Of a stretch of 64,000 nt of DNA, positions 40,118 to 48,720 are shown piece after piece; the first letter of the stretch is position 1, and each line of letters starts with the position of its first letter. The notes beneath the pieces were generated by a model. It searched no databases, was not told the DNA's origin, and was given only the letters and a program-made list of their open reading frames with translations. Source of the DNA: Sinorhizobium garamanticum (lineage in GTDB: Bacteria > Pseudomonadota > Alphaproteobacteria > Rhizobiales > Rhizobiaceae). The stretch is taken from positions 1,873,501-1,937,500 of the forward strand of contig NZ_CP120373.1 in the NCBI RefSeq assembly GCF_029892065.1, in the 5' to 3' direction. A program made the translations under genes and the position numbers.

Positions 40118-40708
40118 CGAATTGCCGAGATAGAGGTCCCCGCATTCAAGATCGGCAGGCGAGAGACGAGAAACGCGCGCGCGGCGCTGGCAGATGAGTT
40201 CGGCGCGCAGCACGCCGGCAAGCAGGCCGCAGGCAATCGGCGGCGTTTTGAGGATGCCGCTTCCGTCATCGAGGAAGACGGAGGTTATCGTGCCTTCGCA
40301 AACCTCGCCCTTTTCGTTGAGCAGGATGACTTCGTCGGCTTCCGCCGACGAGAACTCGCTGCGCGCCGCCTCGAAGATTCCGCGCCGCGTCGTCTTGAAC
40401 CGAAGCAGCCGGTTGCTGGAATCGATCGTTGTGGCAGCGATCCGCACGCGCCAGACGGCATCGTCGGGAAGAGGGGCAAAGGGAGCGGTGGTCACGGCGA
40501 TGGCCCCGTGGCGGTCAAGCGTCAGGCGGACCCGCAGCGGACCTGCAGCACCGCGCACGGCTTCCCTCAGCTGCGCTTCCGTAGCGTCTGCGCCGGCAAA
40601 GCCAAGCCGCCGCGCCGAGCGCGTCAGCCGCGCCAGATGCAGCCGCAGCCGGACGAAGCCGGTCTCCGGCTCGAAGCGCAGCGTCTCGATCAGCGAAAAA
40701 TCCGTCAT
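40082..40708 (-). CDS. pabC: Aminodeoxychorismate lyase-like PLP enzyme
   Basis: 208 residues of the class IV aminotransferase fold. LIETLRFEPETGF at the N terminus, RFKTTRRGIFEAAR carrying the PLP lysine, and DEVILLNEKGEVCEGTITSVF are family motifs. It would release pyruvate from 4-amino-4-deoxychorismate to yield p-aminobenzoate. It overlaps pabB by ATGA, so the two are translationally coupled and together provide folate precursor. It is shorter than the classic enzyme of about 270 residues, typical of the pabBC pairs in this group. It ends inside the diguanylate cyclase gene, tail to tail. Confidence 0.88.
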   Translation of the reverse strand: MTDFSLIETLRFEPETGFVRLRLHLARLTRSARRLGFAGADATEAQLREAVRGAAGPLRVRLTLDRHGAIAVTTAPFAPLPDDAVWRVRIAATTIDSSNRLLRFKTTRRGIFEAARSEFSSAEADEVILLNEKGEVCEGTITSVFLDDGSGILKTPPIACGLLAGVLRAELICQRRARVSRLSPADLECGDLYLGNSLRGLIRAKLGV

Positions 40709-41862
40709 CGCGCGATCTCGGCGTCGCCGACGGCGAAGCGCGCCTTCAACAGGCATTCGTCATATTCGGCCTCGGCCTTTGAATCGAAAACGATGCCGCC
40801 GCCGACATTGAAGACCGCCCGGCCGTCTGGAAACAGCGAGATCGTCCGGATCGCCACGTTGAATCGCATGACACCGTTCGGGGCGATGAAGCCGATGGCG
40901 CCGCAATAGGCGTCGCGCGGCCCGCTCTCCAGTTCATGAAGGATTTCCATCGCCCGGATTTTTGGCGCGCCGGTGATCGAACCGCAGGGAAAGAGAGCCG
41001 CAAAGATATCGGCGATGCCGGTGTCGGGCCGAAGCTTGGCCCTGACGTGGCTCACCATCTGATGAACGGTCGGATAGGTTTCAATGTCGAAGAGTTTTGG
41101 AACGTTCAACGTTCCGACCGTGGTGACGCGGGAGATGTCGTTGCGCAAGAGGTCGACGATCATCCGGTTTTCGGCCTGGGTCTTTTCGTCTGCCCGCATC
41201 GCGGCGATGATCGCCGCGTCCTCTTCGGCCGTCGCGCCGCGCGGCGCCGTGCCCTTCATCGGATGCGTTTCGATCCAACCGTCGGCGTCGACGTGAAAGA
41301 ACAGTTCCGGTGAGCGCGAAAGAAGAACCGGGCCGTCGAGCGACACCAGCGCCCCGTATTTCACCGGCTGGCGCTCGATGAGCGACCAGAAGGCCGCGCG
41401 TGGGTCGCCCGACCAGCGTGCGTGGATCGGCATCGTCAGGTTCGCCTGGTAGCAATCTCCCTGGCGCAGGTGCTGATGGAGGCGTTCGAACCGCGCGCGG
41501 TAGGCGGGAAAATCCCAACCCGCGCGAGGTTCGGAGAGGAGAGGCTCGTTTTCCATCCGTCGCTGCGGTTCGCCGAGTGGATGACCCTCCGCGGGCGCGT
41601 CGAAGACGCCGAAAGACATCAGCGGCGTTTCACGGTTCTCCTCGGCAAAGGGCTCAAGCTTTTCTTCGAAAAGGTGCCCTGCCTCATAGGCCATATAGCC
41701 GGCGAGCCACTTTCCGGCGCGATGAGCGCCTTCGATTTCCCCGAGGCCGCGCCGGAACTCACTTCGCGTCCGTGCCGTGATGACGCGTGAGGGTTCGGCG
41801 AAAACCGTCGTCCGGTTCTCGCTGTCGTCCCGGAAAAGGACATAGGGCGCATTCTCGATCAT
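40705..41862 (-). CDS. pabB: Aminodeoxychorismate synthase component I
   Basis: 385 residues from ATG 41862 (MIENAPYVLF). Chorismate-binding motifs are THPMKGTAPRG, ENRMIVDLLRNDISRV, PCGSITGAPKIRAMEI, and the C-terminal FNVGGGIVFDSKAEAEYDE. The Lys in MKGT marks the PabB type rather than TrpE. It converts chorismate and ammonia to aminodeoxychorismate; the glutaminase partner is not in this window. A start at 41889 is an alternative. A RIME element separates it from pepF, which lies downstream on the same strand. Confidence 0.94.
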   Translation of the reverse strand: MIENAPYVLFRDDSENRTTVFAEPSRVITARTRSEFRRGLGEIEGAHRAGKWLAGYMAYEAGHLFEEKLEPFAEENRETPLMSFGVFDAPAEGHPLGEPQRRMENEPLLSEPRAGWDFPAYRARFERLHQHLRQGDCYQANLTMPIHARWSGDPRAAFWSLIERQPVKYGALVSLDGPVLLSRSPELFFHVDADGWIETHPMKGTAPRGATAEEDAAIIAAMRADEKTQAENRMIVDLLRNDISRVTTVGTLNVPKLFDIETYPTVHQMVSHVRAKLRPDTGIADIFAALFPCGSITGAPKIRAMEILHELESGPRDAYCGAIGFIAPNGVMRFNVAIRTISLFPDGRAVFNVGGGIVFDSKAEAEYDECLLKARFAVGDAEIAR

Positions 41863-41902
41863 CGAAGCTGGTCGTCGTCCGTTCAACATCCGGCCGTTGG
41901 GG

Positions 41903-41966
41903 CATGCAGCGATTCAAAGTGCTACAGCGGCCTTTGTGCGTCTCACAAAGACGCACGGCGCGGTAG
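41903..41966 (-). repeat. Partial RIME-type repeat (copy 6)
   Basis: Linker (CATGCAGCGATTCAAAGTGC) and module 1 ending in GGCGCGGTAG. It lies in the gap between pabB, transcribed away from it, and the pepF stop, only 4 bp from that stop codon. Confidence 0.75.
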
Positions 41967-41970
41967 TGGC

Positions 41971-43845
41971 TCAGGCCTTATCAAGCGCCTCCAACTCGTC
42001 GATCAGCCCCTCAATCATCGACAGTCCCTGCGCCCAGAACGACGGATCGGTCGCGTCGAGCCCGAAGGGCGCCAGCAGTTCGGAATGATGCTTGGTTCCT
42101 CCGGCCTTCAGGAGCTCGAAATACTTCTCCTGAAAGCCCTTCTCGGCCTTTTGATAGACGGCGTAGAGCGAGTTCACCAGGCAATCGCCGAAGGCGTAGG
42201 CATAGACGTAGAAGGGCGAGTGGATGAAATGGGGGATATAGGCCCAATAGGTCTCGTAGCCGTCGGAGATCCGGATCGCGGGACCGAGGCTTTCCGTTTG
42301 AATCGAAAGCCACATTTCGCCGAGGTCGTCGGCGGTCAGTTCGCCGTCCTTGCGAGCGGTGTGGACCTTGCGCTCGAATTCATAGAAGGCGATCTGGCGC
42401 ACGACCGTGTTGATCATGTCCTCCACCTTCTGCGCGAGCATCGCCTTGCGCTCGCGCTTGTCCTTGGTCTGGTCGAGGAGTGCACGGAAGGTCAACATCT
42501 CGCCGAAGACGGAGGCGGTTTCGGCAAGCGTCAGCGGCGTCGAAGCCATGAGCGCACCCTGAGCGCCGGCGAGCACTTGATGCACGCCGTGGCCGAGTTC
42601 GTGGGCGAGTGTCATCACGTCCCGCGGCTTGCCCATATAATTGACGAGCACGTAGGGATGGACGGAGGGAACCGTCGGATGGGCGAAGGCGCCGGGCGCC
42701 TTGCCGGGGCGGACGGGTGCGTCGATCCAGAGGTCATCGAAGAAACGGCGGGCGATCGTTGCCATTTCCGGAGCGAAGGCGTGATAGGCAGAGAGCACCG
42801 TGTCCTTCGCCTCGTTCCAGGGAATGATGGCGTTTGGCGTTTCGGGGAGCGGGGCGTTGCGGTCCCAGAAATCCATCTGCTCCATGCCGAGCCATTTCGC
42901 CTTCATGGTGTAGTAGCGGTGCGAGAGGCGCGGATAGGCGGCCTTGACCGCGGCGGCCAGCGCGTCCACGACCTCCCGTTCGACGCGATTGGCGAGATGG
43001 CGGCTGTCGGCGATATCCGCGAAGCCCCGCCAGCGGTCGGAGATTTCCTTGTCCTTGGCAAGCGTGTTGGTAATCAGCGTGAAGGTGCGGATGTTCGCCT
43101 TGAAGGTTTCGGCGAGTGCCATGGCCGCCTTCTTGCGGGTCTCCGGCGAGGGATCCTGCAGAAGGTTCAACGCAACCTCGAGCGGCAACGCCTCGCCGTC
43201 GACGTTGAAGGTGAGCGCGGCAACGGTCTCGTCGAACAGTCGGTTGAAGGCTGACGCGCCGGTCATCGACTTTTCGAGGAAGAGCTGCTCCAGCTTGTCG
43301 TCGAGTTGATAGGGCTTGTCCTTGCGCAGGTCGAGGATCCACGGCTTGTAGTGTGCCGCAAGGCTGTCCTTTGTCAGAGCCGCATCGATGATGCTGTCCT
43401 CGATACGGTTGAGTTCCAGCGAGAAGAACAGGAGATGCGCCGACATGTCGGTGAGCTTCGACTGGACGTCGCCATAGAGTTTGCCGTTCGCCGGCTTGGA
43501 CGTGTCGGAGAAATAGGTGAGCCCCGCAAACGAGGCGATGCGGCCCATCAGATCCTCGAGCGCCTCGAACTCCTTCACCGCTGCGCCGATTCCCTCGTCG
43601 CCGGTCTTGCCGGCGGCATCCGCAAGCTTGCCTTTCCATTTCTTCTCAAAGGCGATCGCGGCGGCATCCGCCTTCGCCATGTCGGCGCGGAATGCTTCCG
43701 ACGTGGCGGACGCGTAAAGATCTTCAAGCCGCCAGGACGGCAGATCGCCGAGGTCGGCGGCAGCAGCATGCGCCTGTCCGGCCGTCGCACGAAGAGCGAA
43801 TTGAATGGCAGAAGCGGCAGGGTTTCGAGTGGATAGAGGCATCAT
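41971..43845 (-). CDS. pepF: M3-family oligoendopeptidase F
   Basis: 624 residues from ATG 43845. The zinc motif HELGH lies at 415-419 in MTLAHELGHGVHQ, with a second Glu downstream in TLAETASVFGEM, as in thimet-type oligopeptidases. The N-terminal helical domain (about 30-200) closes over the substrate channel. It cleaves peptides of roughly 6-18 residues in the cytosol. Upstream in-frame codons to 43908 look non-coding; GGGA precedes 43845. It has no partner genes nearby and a RIME copy lies directly after its stop. Confidence 0.93.
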   Translation of the reverse strand: MMPLSTRNPAASAIQFALRATAGQAHAAAADLGDLPSWRLEDLYASATSEAFRADMAKADAAAIAFEKKWKGKLADAAGKTGDEGIGAAVKEFEALEDLMGRIASFAGLTYFSDTSKPANGKLYGDVQSKLTDMSAHLLFFSLELNRIEDSIIDAALTKDSLAAHYKPWILDLRKDKPYQLDDKLEQLFLEKSMTGASAFNRLFDETVAALTFNVDGEALPLEVALNLLQDPSPETRKKAAMALAETFKANIRTFTLITNTLAKDKEISDRWRGFADIADSRHLANRVEREVVDALAAAVKAAYPRLSHRYYTMKAKWLGMEQMDFWDRNAPLPETPNAIIPWNEAKDTVLSAYHAFAPEMATIARRFFDDLWIDAPVRPGKAPGAFAHPTVPSVHPYVLVNYMGKPRDVMTLAHELGHGVHQVLAGAQGALMASTPLTLAETASVFGEMLTFRALLDQTKDKRERKAMLAQKVEDMINTVVRQIAFYEFERKVHTARKDGELTADDLGEMWLSIQTESLGPAIRISDGYETYWAYIPHFIHSPFYVYAYAFGDCLVNSLYAVYQKAEKGFQEKYFELLKAGGTKHHSELLAPFGLDATDPSFWAQGLSMIEGLIDELEALDKA

Positions 43846-44029
43846 TGGATTTCCCGTGTTCGTGGCGGAAGCAGCAGGGCATAGGGGCCCCATTGCTATC
43901 GCCGCCAATGGATAAAATGCAAGCTTTTCTCAAAACATGATCTTCAGCCCTTTATGGCACGAATAGCTGGCATGATTTGGCACATGAGGTTGGCCAAAGA
44001 GTACCGCGTGTCCTAAGCAGGAGGCTTTC

Positions 44030-45574
44030 GTGACATCACATATTCTTGTCATCGATGATGATCCGGTCCAGCGCCGGTTGCTGACGAACATGATCGAACG
44101 GCTGGGCCACGTCGCGCATCTCGCCGAAAACGGGCGCAGCGGGCTCGAAGTTTTGGTGCGCAAGGGCGGTATCATCGATGTCATCCTGCTCGACCTCCTG
44201 ATGCCCGAGATGAACGGCCATGGTTTTCTCGAAGCGCTTGCCGAACGTGGCGTCGATACGCCCGTAATCGTCCAGACCGGGCAAGGCGGCATCGAAACGG
44301 TTGTCCAGGCGATGCAGGCCGGGGCCTTCGATTTCCTCGTCAAGCCCGTATCGCCGGAGCGGCTCGCGGTCGCGATCGGCAATGCGCTCAAAATGGCGCA
44401 CCGCGACGGCAAGGTGAAAACGTCGCGCCGGTCGCGCGGGGGCGCGATTGGTTTCGACGACATCGTCTCGGCGAGCCCGGCGATGATCCGGGTGATCGAT
44501 CTTGCCCGTCGCGCCGCGCAGTCGAATATCCCGATCGTGCTTGAAGGCGAATCCGGCGTCGGCAAGGAGATGGTGGCGCGCGCGATCCAATCGGCAAGCG
44601 ACCGGGCCGGCAAGCCGTTCGTCACCGTCAACTGCGGCGCGATCCCGCACAATCTGGTCGAAAGCATCCTGTTCGGTCACGAGAAGGGCGCCTTCACCGG
44701 CGCAACCGAAAAGCACACGGGCAAGTTCGTCGATGCGGACGGCGGAACGCTCTTCCTCGATGAGATCGGCGATCTGCCGCTCGATGTTCAGGTCAAGCTC
44801 TTACGCGCCGTCCAGCAGGGCGAGATAGAGACTGTTGGCGCGCGTCATCCGCAGAAGGTCAACGTGCGGCTGATCTCGGCCACCAACAAGGACCTCATCA
44901 ACGAGGTGCGCGAAGGCCGGTTCCGGGAGGATCTCTACTATCGCCTCAATGTCTTCCCGATCACCATTCCGGCGCTGCGCCGGCGCAAGGAAGATATTCC
45001 CGTGCTGGTGCGCGCCTTCGTCGAGCGCTTTGCCGCCGAGCAGAGGCTCAGTCAGCCGCTGACGGTGTCGAGCGGTGTCATGGCGCTGCTGACGGCCTAC
45101 GATTGGCCGGGCAATATCCGCCAACTCGAGAACGCGATTTTCCGCGCAGTGGTGCTTGCGGAGGGTAACGAACTCACGGTCAAGGATTTTCCGCAGATCG
45201 CGACCCAGATCCCTGGCTACGTCGTCGCCGATCGCTCCGGCTTCTCCTGGGGCGAGGCTGGACCGGAGCGTGCGTCTGCGGTCGCCGAATATGCTTCCGG
45301 CACGCGTGGCGATTCCAAAGTCGCGGAACAACCGACGTCCAGCGAGCATGGAGCAGACAGTCGCCTCGAGAACGCCATCGCCAGCGTCGATGAGGGTGGC
45401 GATGTGCGCAAACTGGCCGAGGTCGAGGAAGAACTGATTCGCTTTGCTTTGAAGTTCTATCGCGGGCAGATGAGTCAAGTGGCGCGAAAACTCGGTATCG
45501 GCCGCTCGACGCTCTACCGAAAGCTCAAGGATTACGGCATAGATCCAGATGATCCGTTGCGTGAGGCCGCATAA
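44030..45574 (+). CDS. tacA: Sigma-54-dependent response regulator, TacA/NtrC type
   Basis: 514 residues in three parts: a receiver domain with D10-D11 and phosphoacceptor D55 (DVILLDLLMPEMNG); an AAA+ domain (about 143-380) with Walker A GESGVGKE, the sigma-54 contact motif GAFTGA and Walker B GGTLFLDEIGDLP; and a C-terminal Fis-type helix-turn-helix (MSQVARKLGIGRSTLYRKL). It activates sigma-54 promoters after phosphorylation. The likeness to Caulobacter TacA, which acts in the stalk and cell-cycle pathway, is from overall sequence; another NtrC-type name is possible. The start is GTG with AGGAGG upstream. The cognate kinase is not adjacent. Confidence 0.9.
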   Translation: MTSHILVIDDDPVQRRLLTNMIERLGHVAHLAENGRSGLEVLVRKGGIIDVILLDLLMPEMNGHGFLEALAERGVDTPVIVQTGQGGIETVVQAMQAGAFDFLVKPVSPERLAVAIGNALKMAHRDGKVKTSRRSRGGAIGFDDIVSASPAMIRVIDLARRAAQSNIPIVLEGESGVGKEMVARAIQSASDRAGKPFVTVNCGAIPHNLVESILFGHEKGAFTGATEKHTGKFVDADGGTLFLDEIGDLPLDVQVKLLRAVQQGEIETVGARHPQKVNVRLISATNKDLINEVREGRFREDLYYRLNVFPITIPALRRRKEDIPVLVRAFVERFAAEQRLSQPLTVSSGVMALLTAYDWPGNIRQLENAIFRAVVLAEGNELTVKDFPQIATQIPGYVVADRSGFSWGEAGPERASAVAEYASGTRGDSKVAEQPTSSEHGADSRLENAIASVDEGGDVRKLAEVEEELIRFALKFYRGQMSQVARKLGIGRSTLYRKLKDYGIDPDDPLREAA

Positions 45575-45629
45575 ATTCGACGCATTCACAACTGATTAGC
45601 CGTGCAATTAGGTCACCGCCGTTTAGACC

Positions 45630-45656
45630 TTGTTAGTGAACTGTTCACTATATTAT
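45630..45656 (+). promoter_or_regulatory. Promoter of the DUF882 gene with embedded operator
   Basis: TTGTTA and TATTAT, 15 bases apart, flank a perfect dyad TAGTGAA-CTG-TTCACTA at 45634-45650. Such AGTGAAC/GTTCACT dyads are common TetR-type operators. Two more dyads, TGGCA-TATT-TGCCA (45675-45688) and CTGTCA...TGACAG (45691-45709), lie between it and the gene. Confidence 0.5.
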
Positions 45657-45754
45657 AAGGGGCGGTGACTACTGTGGCATATTTGCCATGCTGTCACCTT
45701 ATTTGACAGTCATCTGAGACAGCAGAGCACGGTTGTCCGTCGGACGGGGATTGA

Positions 45755-47626
45755 ATGCCAAATTTGTTCGGTTTGAAGAAGCCAGTCGGCTTCTTAGCGC
45801 GCAGAGTCTGTTCGGCGATTGCCCGTAAGGCGCCGCAGGTTCTCGCTTCCATCGCTTTGGCGGCGTCCCTCGTCACGCCCGGCATGGCACCTCCGGTAGA
45901 AGCCGCCGGCCAGACCCGGACATTGAAGCTTTATTTCATCCATACCAAGGAAAAGGCGCAGATCACCTTCAAGCGCAATGGCCGCTACGATTCCAAGGGT
46001 TTGCAGCAGATCAACCGTTTTCTACGCGACTGGCGGCGCAACGAGCCGACCAGGATGGACCCGCGGCTTCTCGACCTCGTCTGGGAAGTCTACCAGAAGA
46101 GCGGTTCGCGCGACTATATTCACGTCGTTTCCGCCTATCGCTCTCCGGCCACAAACGGCATGCTGCGGTCCCGCTCGAAGGGTGTCGCCAAGAAGAGCCA
46201 GCATATGCTCGGCAAGGCGATGGATTTCTATATCCCTGACGTGCGGCTCAAGTCGCTGCGCGAAATCGGCATGAAGTTCCAGGTGGGCGGCGTCGGCTAT
46301 TATCCGACCTCCGGCTCGCCTTTCGTCCACATGGACGTCGGCGGCGTGCGCGCTTGGCCGCGCATGACGCGTAACGAGCTCGCGCGTCTCTTCCCCGATG
46401 GCAAGACCATGCACGTGCCGTCTGACGGCAAGCCGTTGCCGGGCTACCAGCAGGCTGTTGCCGATTACAAGCGGCGCGTCGGCGCGTCGGCCATCGAGGT
46501 TGCCGGCGGCGGCGCCAAGGGACCGGGTGACGCCAGCGGCAAGCGCAGCGGCAATCTCTTCGCCATGCTCTTCGGCGGTGGCGGCGACGAGGATGAAGAA
46601 CCAGCTGCAATCGCCGCCGGCGCTGCGGACGACGGCGAGAGCGAGGCTCCGGCCAAGGCTCAGACTGCATCTGCGCCGGCTGCGCAGGAAGCGCTTCCGG
46701 GTGTCGCCGGTTCGGTTGCCGGCCAGACCTCGGAAGAACAGCAGAACATCAATGCACCGGTTCCGGCCGTTCGCCCGGCCTTCAAGGATGCTCCGGCCAA
46801 TGGCGGTGTCGCGGTAGCGCTCGTCGCGCCCGCGCAAAACAACGCCCAGGAGGCGCTGGCCGCGGCTATGCAGCAGACGCCGGCCGTCCCGTCGGAATAT
46901 GCGGATCTCAGCACGCTGAAGGTGCCCGTTCCGCAGATGCTTGACCGTCGCGATGTGAACGAGCTGATTGCCACCGGAACGCTTGTGGCGTCCGCCGACC
47001 CCGCGGCCGGGGATGCTCAGGCGCTCGGTTTCGTGCCGGTCCCGGGAATGCGCCCGGCCGGAGAAGCCGCGCTCGCGGCCGTTGCCGAAGCCGAGGTTGC
47101 GGTAGCCGAGGTTGCGGTTCCGGCTTTAGCGGATCGCCCGGTTGTAGCCTCCGCCGAGGCGCCGCGTGACACCGCCGCGCAGGCGGCGACGCGTGTGGCA
47201 CTTGCGGCGCCGACAACAGAACCCGAACCAGCCGCGCAGCCGATCGAAATGGCTGCCTATGCGCCCCGGTCGGATGCAAGTTCGAAGGAATCGATCTTCG
47301 ATAGCGCCTTCGATACTGAAGCCGAAGTTTCAGCAAAGGGCAGCCGGCCGAAGAAGCAGGATGCCGAGGCGGCCAGCCGTTCGTCTGTCCGCACTGAGCC
47401 GAAGCTGACGCAGAAGATCATTTCGGAATGGGCCCTTTCGACCAGTCGCGTCGCCACTCTGTCGAAACCGGTCAAGGCACCGCGCTTCGTCAGCAAGACG
47501 CTTCGCGCAGCGCCGACGGCGGTCTATGCCGCCGGCTTCACGAGCGGCGTGCGCGTAGTCGACACGGCACGCTTCAGCGGCACCGCGGTGAACTTCATGG
47601 AAGTGAAGAAGTTCAGCACCAACTGA
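45755..47626 (+). CDS. Exported DUF882 (YcbK-like, M15A-fold) protein with long disordered tail
   Basis: 623 residues. A long N-terminal signal (hydrophobic VLASIALAASLVTPGM) is followed by the DUF882/peptidase M15A domain (about 55-220) with RDYIHVVSAYRSPATNGML, SQHMLGKAMDFYIPDV and SPFVHMDVG, giving the His/Asp/His zinc site. Related enzymes act on peptidoglycan peptides or link it to the outer membrane. The remaining 400 residues are Ala/Pro/Glu-rich and low in complexity, far longer than in typical YcbK proteins. GGGGATTGA precedes the ATG. Three dyads in the leader suggest regulated expression. A modified terminator follows. Confidence 0.88.
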   Translation: MPNLFGLKKPVGFLARRVCSAIARKAPQVLASIALAASLVTPGMAPPVEAAGQTRTLKLYFIHTKEKAQITFKRNGRYDSKGLQQINRFLRDWRRNEPTRMDPRLLDLVWEVYQKSGSRDYIHVVSAYRSPATNGMLRSRSKGVAKKSQHMLGKAMDFYIPDVRLKSLREIGMKFQVGGVGYYPTSGSPFVHMDVGGVRAWPRMTRNELARLFPDGKTMHVPSDGKPLPGYQQAVADYKRRVGASAIEVAGGGAKGPGDASGKRSGNLFAMLFGGGGDEDEEPAAIAAGAADDGESEAPAKAQTASAPAAQEALPGVAGSVAGQTSEEQQNINAPVPAVRPAFKDAPANGGVAVALVAPAQNNAQEALAAAMQQTPAVPSEYADLSTLKVPVPQMLDRRDVNELIATGTLVASADPAAGDAQALGFVPVPGMRPAGEAALAAVAEAEVAVAEVAVPALADRPVVASAEAPRDTAAQAATRVALAAPTTEPEPAAQPIEMAAYAPRSDASSKESIFDSAFDTEAEVSAKGSRPKKQDAEAASRSSVRTEPKLTQKIISEWALSTSRVATLSKPVKAPRFVSKTLRAAPTAVYAAGFTSGVRVVDTARFSGTAVNFMEVKKFSTN

Positions 47627-47650
47627 TCGCCGCCGTTCTCGAGAAAACAG

Positions 47651-47729
47651 AAAAGCCCGCCTCGTGAACTGACCACCGAAAGTGGATGTCCAACTTTCGG
47701 GGGGGTCAGTTCACACCGGCGGGTTTTTT
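47651..47729 (+). terminator. Intrinsic terminator interrupted by a palindromic insert
   Basis: AAAAGCCCGCC (47651-47661) pairs with GGCGGGTTTTTT (47718-47729). Without the insert the loop would be only five bases (TCACC). Instead, a second long palindrome sits in the loop, so the stem now closes over about 56 bases. Confidence 0.75.
47664..47714. mobile_element. 51-bp palindrome with IS3-family-like ends
   Basis: GTGAACTGACC (47664-47674) and GGTCAGTTCAC (47704-47714) are perfect inverted arms; the interior continues CCGAAAG ... CTTTCGG. The half TGTCCAACTTTCGGG(G)GTCAGTTCA is like the terminal repeat of IS3-family elements. No transposase is present and no 3-4 bp target duplication can be seen. 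It looks like abutted or collapsed IS ends, or a very small non-autonomous element. Confidence 0.5.
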
Positions 47730-47741
47730 GCTTGAGATCCG

Positions 47742-47846
47742 CCACAGCGCCGCGCGTCTATTCAGACGCGCAAAGGACGCTGTAGCACTTTGAATTGCTG
47801 CATGTTTTTATCCTCAAATCGGCTACGATTTAAGGAAAGCACCCAG
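47742..47846 (+). repeat. RIME-type repeat, full copy with decayed module 2 (copy 7)
   Basis: Module 1 (CACAGCGCCGCGCGTC ... GACGCTGTAG) and the linker are intact; the distal arm of module 2 has decayed (GGAAAGCACCCAG in place of GGAAACATGCAG). It lies downstream of both the DUF882 gene and gapR, in their convergent gap. Confidence 0.8.
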
Positions 47847-47855
47847 TAGAAGAGC

Positions 47856-48122
47856 TTATGCCGCGTCTTCGGCTGCCGGAACCATGCCCAGCGCTTGCAG
47901 GTAGGTGTCGAGGATTGCTTCCTGTTCCATGCGCTCGTCATGGTCCTGCTTGCGAATGGAAATAACCTTGCGCAGGATCTTGGCGTCGAAGCCCATTGCC
48001 TTGGCCTCGCCGTAGACATCCTTGATGTCGTCCGCGATTGTCTTCTTTTCCTCTTCCAGCCGTTCGATCCGTTCGATGAAAGCACGAAGCTGATCGCGTG
48101 CGACGCCGTGAGCATCCGCCAT
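47856..48122 (-). CDS. gapR: GapR-family nucleoid-associated protein (DUF2312)
   Basis: 88 residues, nearly all coiled coil: [20 protein letters not shown], then [20 protein letters not shown]. GapR forms dimers of dimers around overtwisted DNA ahead of replication forks and RNA polymerase and stimulates type II topoisomerases in Caulobacter. The length and sequence fit the family well. ATG 48122 has AAGGAGAAG upstream, so the longer open frame is discarded. DUF1244 lies upstream on the same strand, 177 bp away. Confidence 0.93.
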   Translation of the reverse strand: MADAHGVARDQLRAFIERIERLEEEKKTIADDIKDVYGEAKAMGFDAKILRKVISIRKQDHDERMEQEAILDTYLQALGMVPAAEDAA

Positions 48123-48299
48123 GGTCTTCTCCTTTATGGGGAATGAATTTTCTGGGTGCTGTGACCTGCCGCGAACCGCCGCCGAGGTCAAGGGTGATTG
48201 CGCAACAGCGGCGCTATTTCCCCGGACACGATCCCGGAAAAAGCGGCGCGGCTTTCCGCCGCCGTCGCGTCTCCTGCGCAATTGGCATCGCTGGGAATG

Positions 48300-48605
48300 C
48301 TATTCTTTCGGGCGGTTGCGCTCGAAGGCGGCGTTCTGCTCGGCGGATGCGTCCGTCTGATGCCGCGCGCGCCATTCCTCATACGGCATGCCGTAGATGA
48401 TCTCGCGCGATTCTTCCTTGCTCATCTCTATGCCGGAGGCCTCGGCCGCCTCGCGATACCAGTTGGAGAGGCAGTTGCGGCAGAAGCCGGCAAGGTTCAT
48501 CAGATCGATATTCTGGACGTCGCTGCGTTCGCGCAGATGCGCCACGAGCCGCCGGAAGGCTGCCGCCTCGAAGGCGGTCTGCTGATCCTGGCTGAGTTCG
48601 GTCAT
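48300..48605 (-). CDS. DUF1244 family protein
   Basis: 101 residues, helical, with the conserved cysteine pair in LAGFCRNCLSNWYREAA and the end IIYGMPYEEWRARHQ. The function of the family is unknown; a short helical protein with a CxxC pair could bind a metal or RNA, but nothing in the sequence decides it. The ATG has AAGGAGACC upstream, and the adjacent CTGCAG begins a RIME element that fills the gap to the upstream gene. Confidence 0.9.
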   Translation of the reverse strand: MTELSQDQQTAFEAAAFRRLVAHLRERSDVQNIDLMNLAGFCRNCLSNWYREAAEASGIEMSKEESREIIYGMPYEEWRARHQTDASAEQNAAFERNRPKE

Positions 48606-48617
48606 GATGGTCTCCTT

Positions 48618-48718
48618 CTGCAGCGCCGCGAGCCTGATCAGAGGCTCCAGGACGCTGCAGCACTTTGAATTGCTGCATGTTCTACCCTTAAATCGGAGCG
48701 ATTCAAGGAAGCATGCAG
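48618..48718 (+). repeat. RIME-type repeat filling the gap before DUF1244 (copy 8)
   Basis: Module 1 is diverged but keeps its arms (CTGCAGCGCCGCGAGCCTG to GGACGCTGCAG); the linker and module 2 (CCTTAAATCG/CGATTCAAGG, GCATGCAG) are recognisable. It runs from the ribosome-binding site of DUF1244 to 2 bp before the stop codon of the N-formylglutamate amidohydrolase. Confidence 0.8.
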
Positions 48719-48720
48719 GG

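Noticed and set aside
43960..44029. Sigma-54 promoter before the tacA-type gene
   Set aside because: TGGCACG occurs but no GC dinucleotide with the TTGC(A/T) pattern at the required distance.
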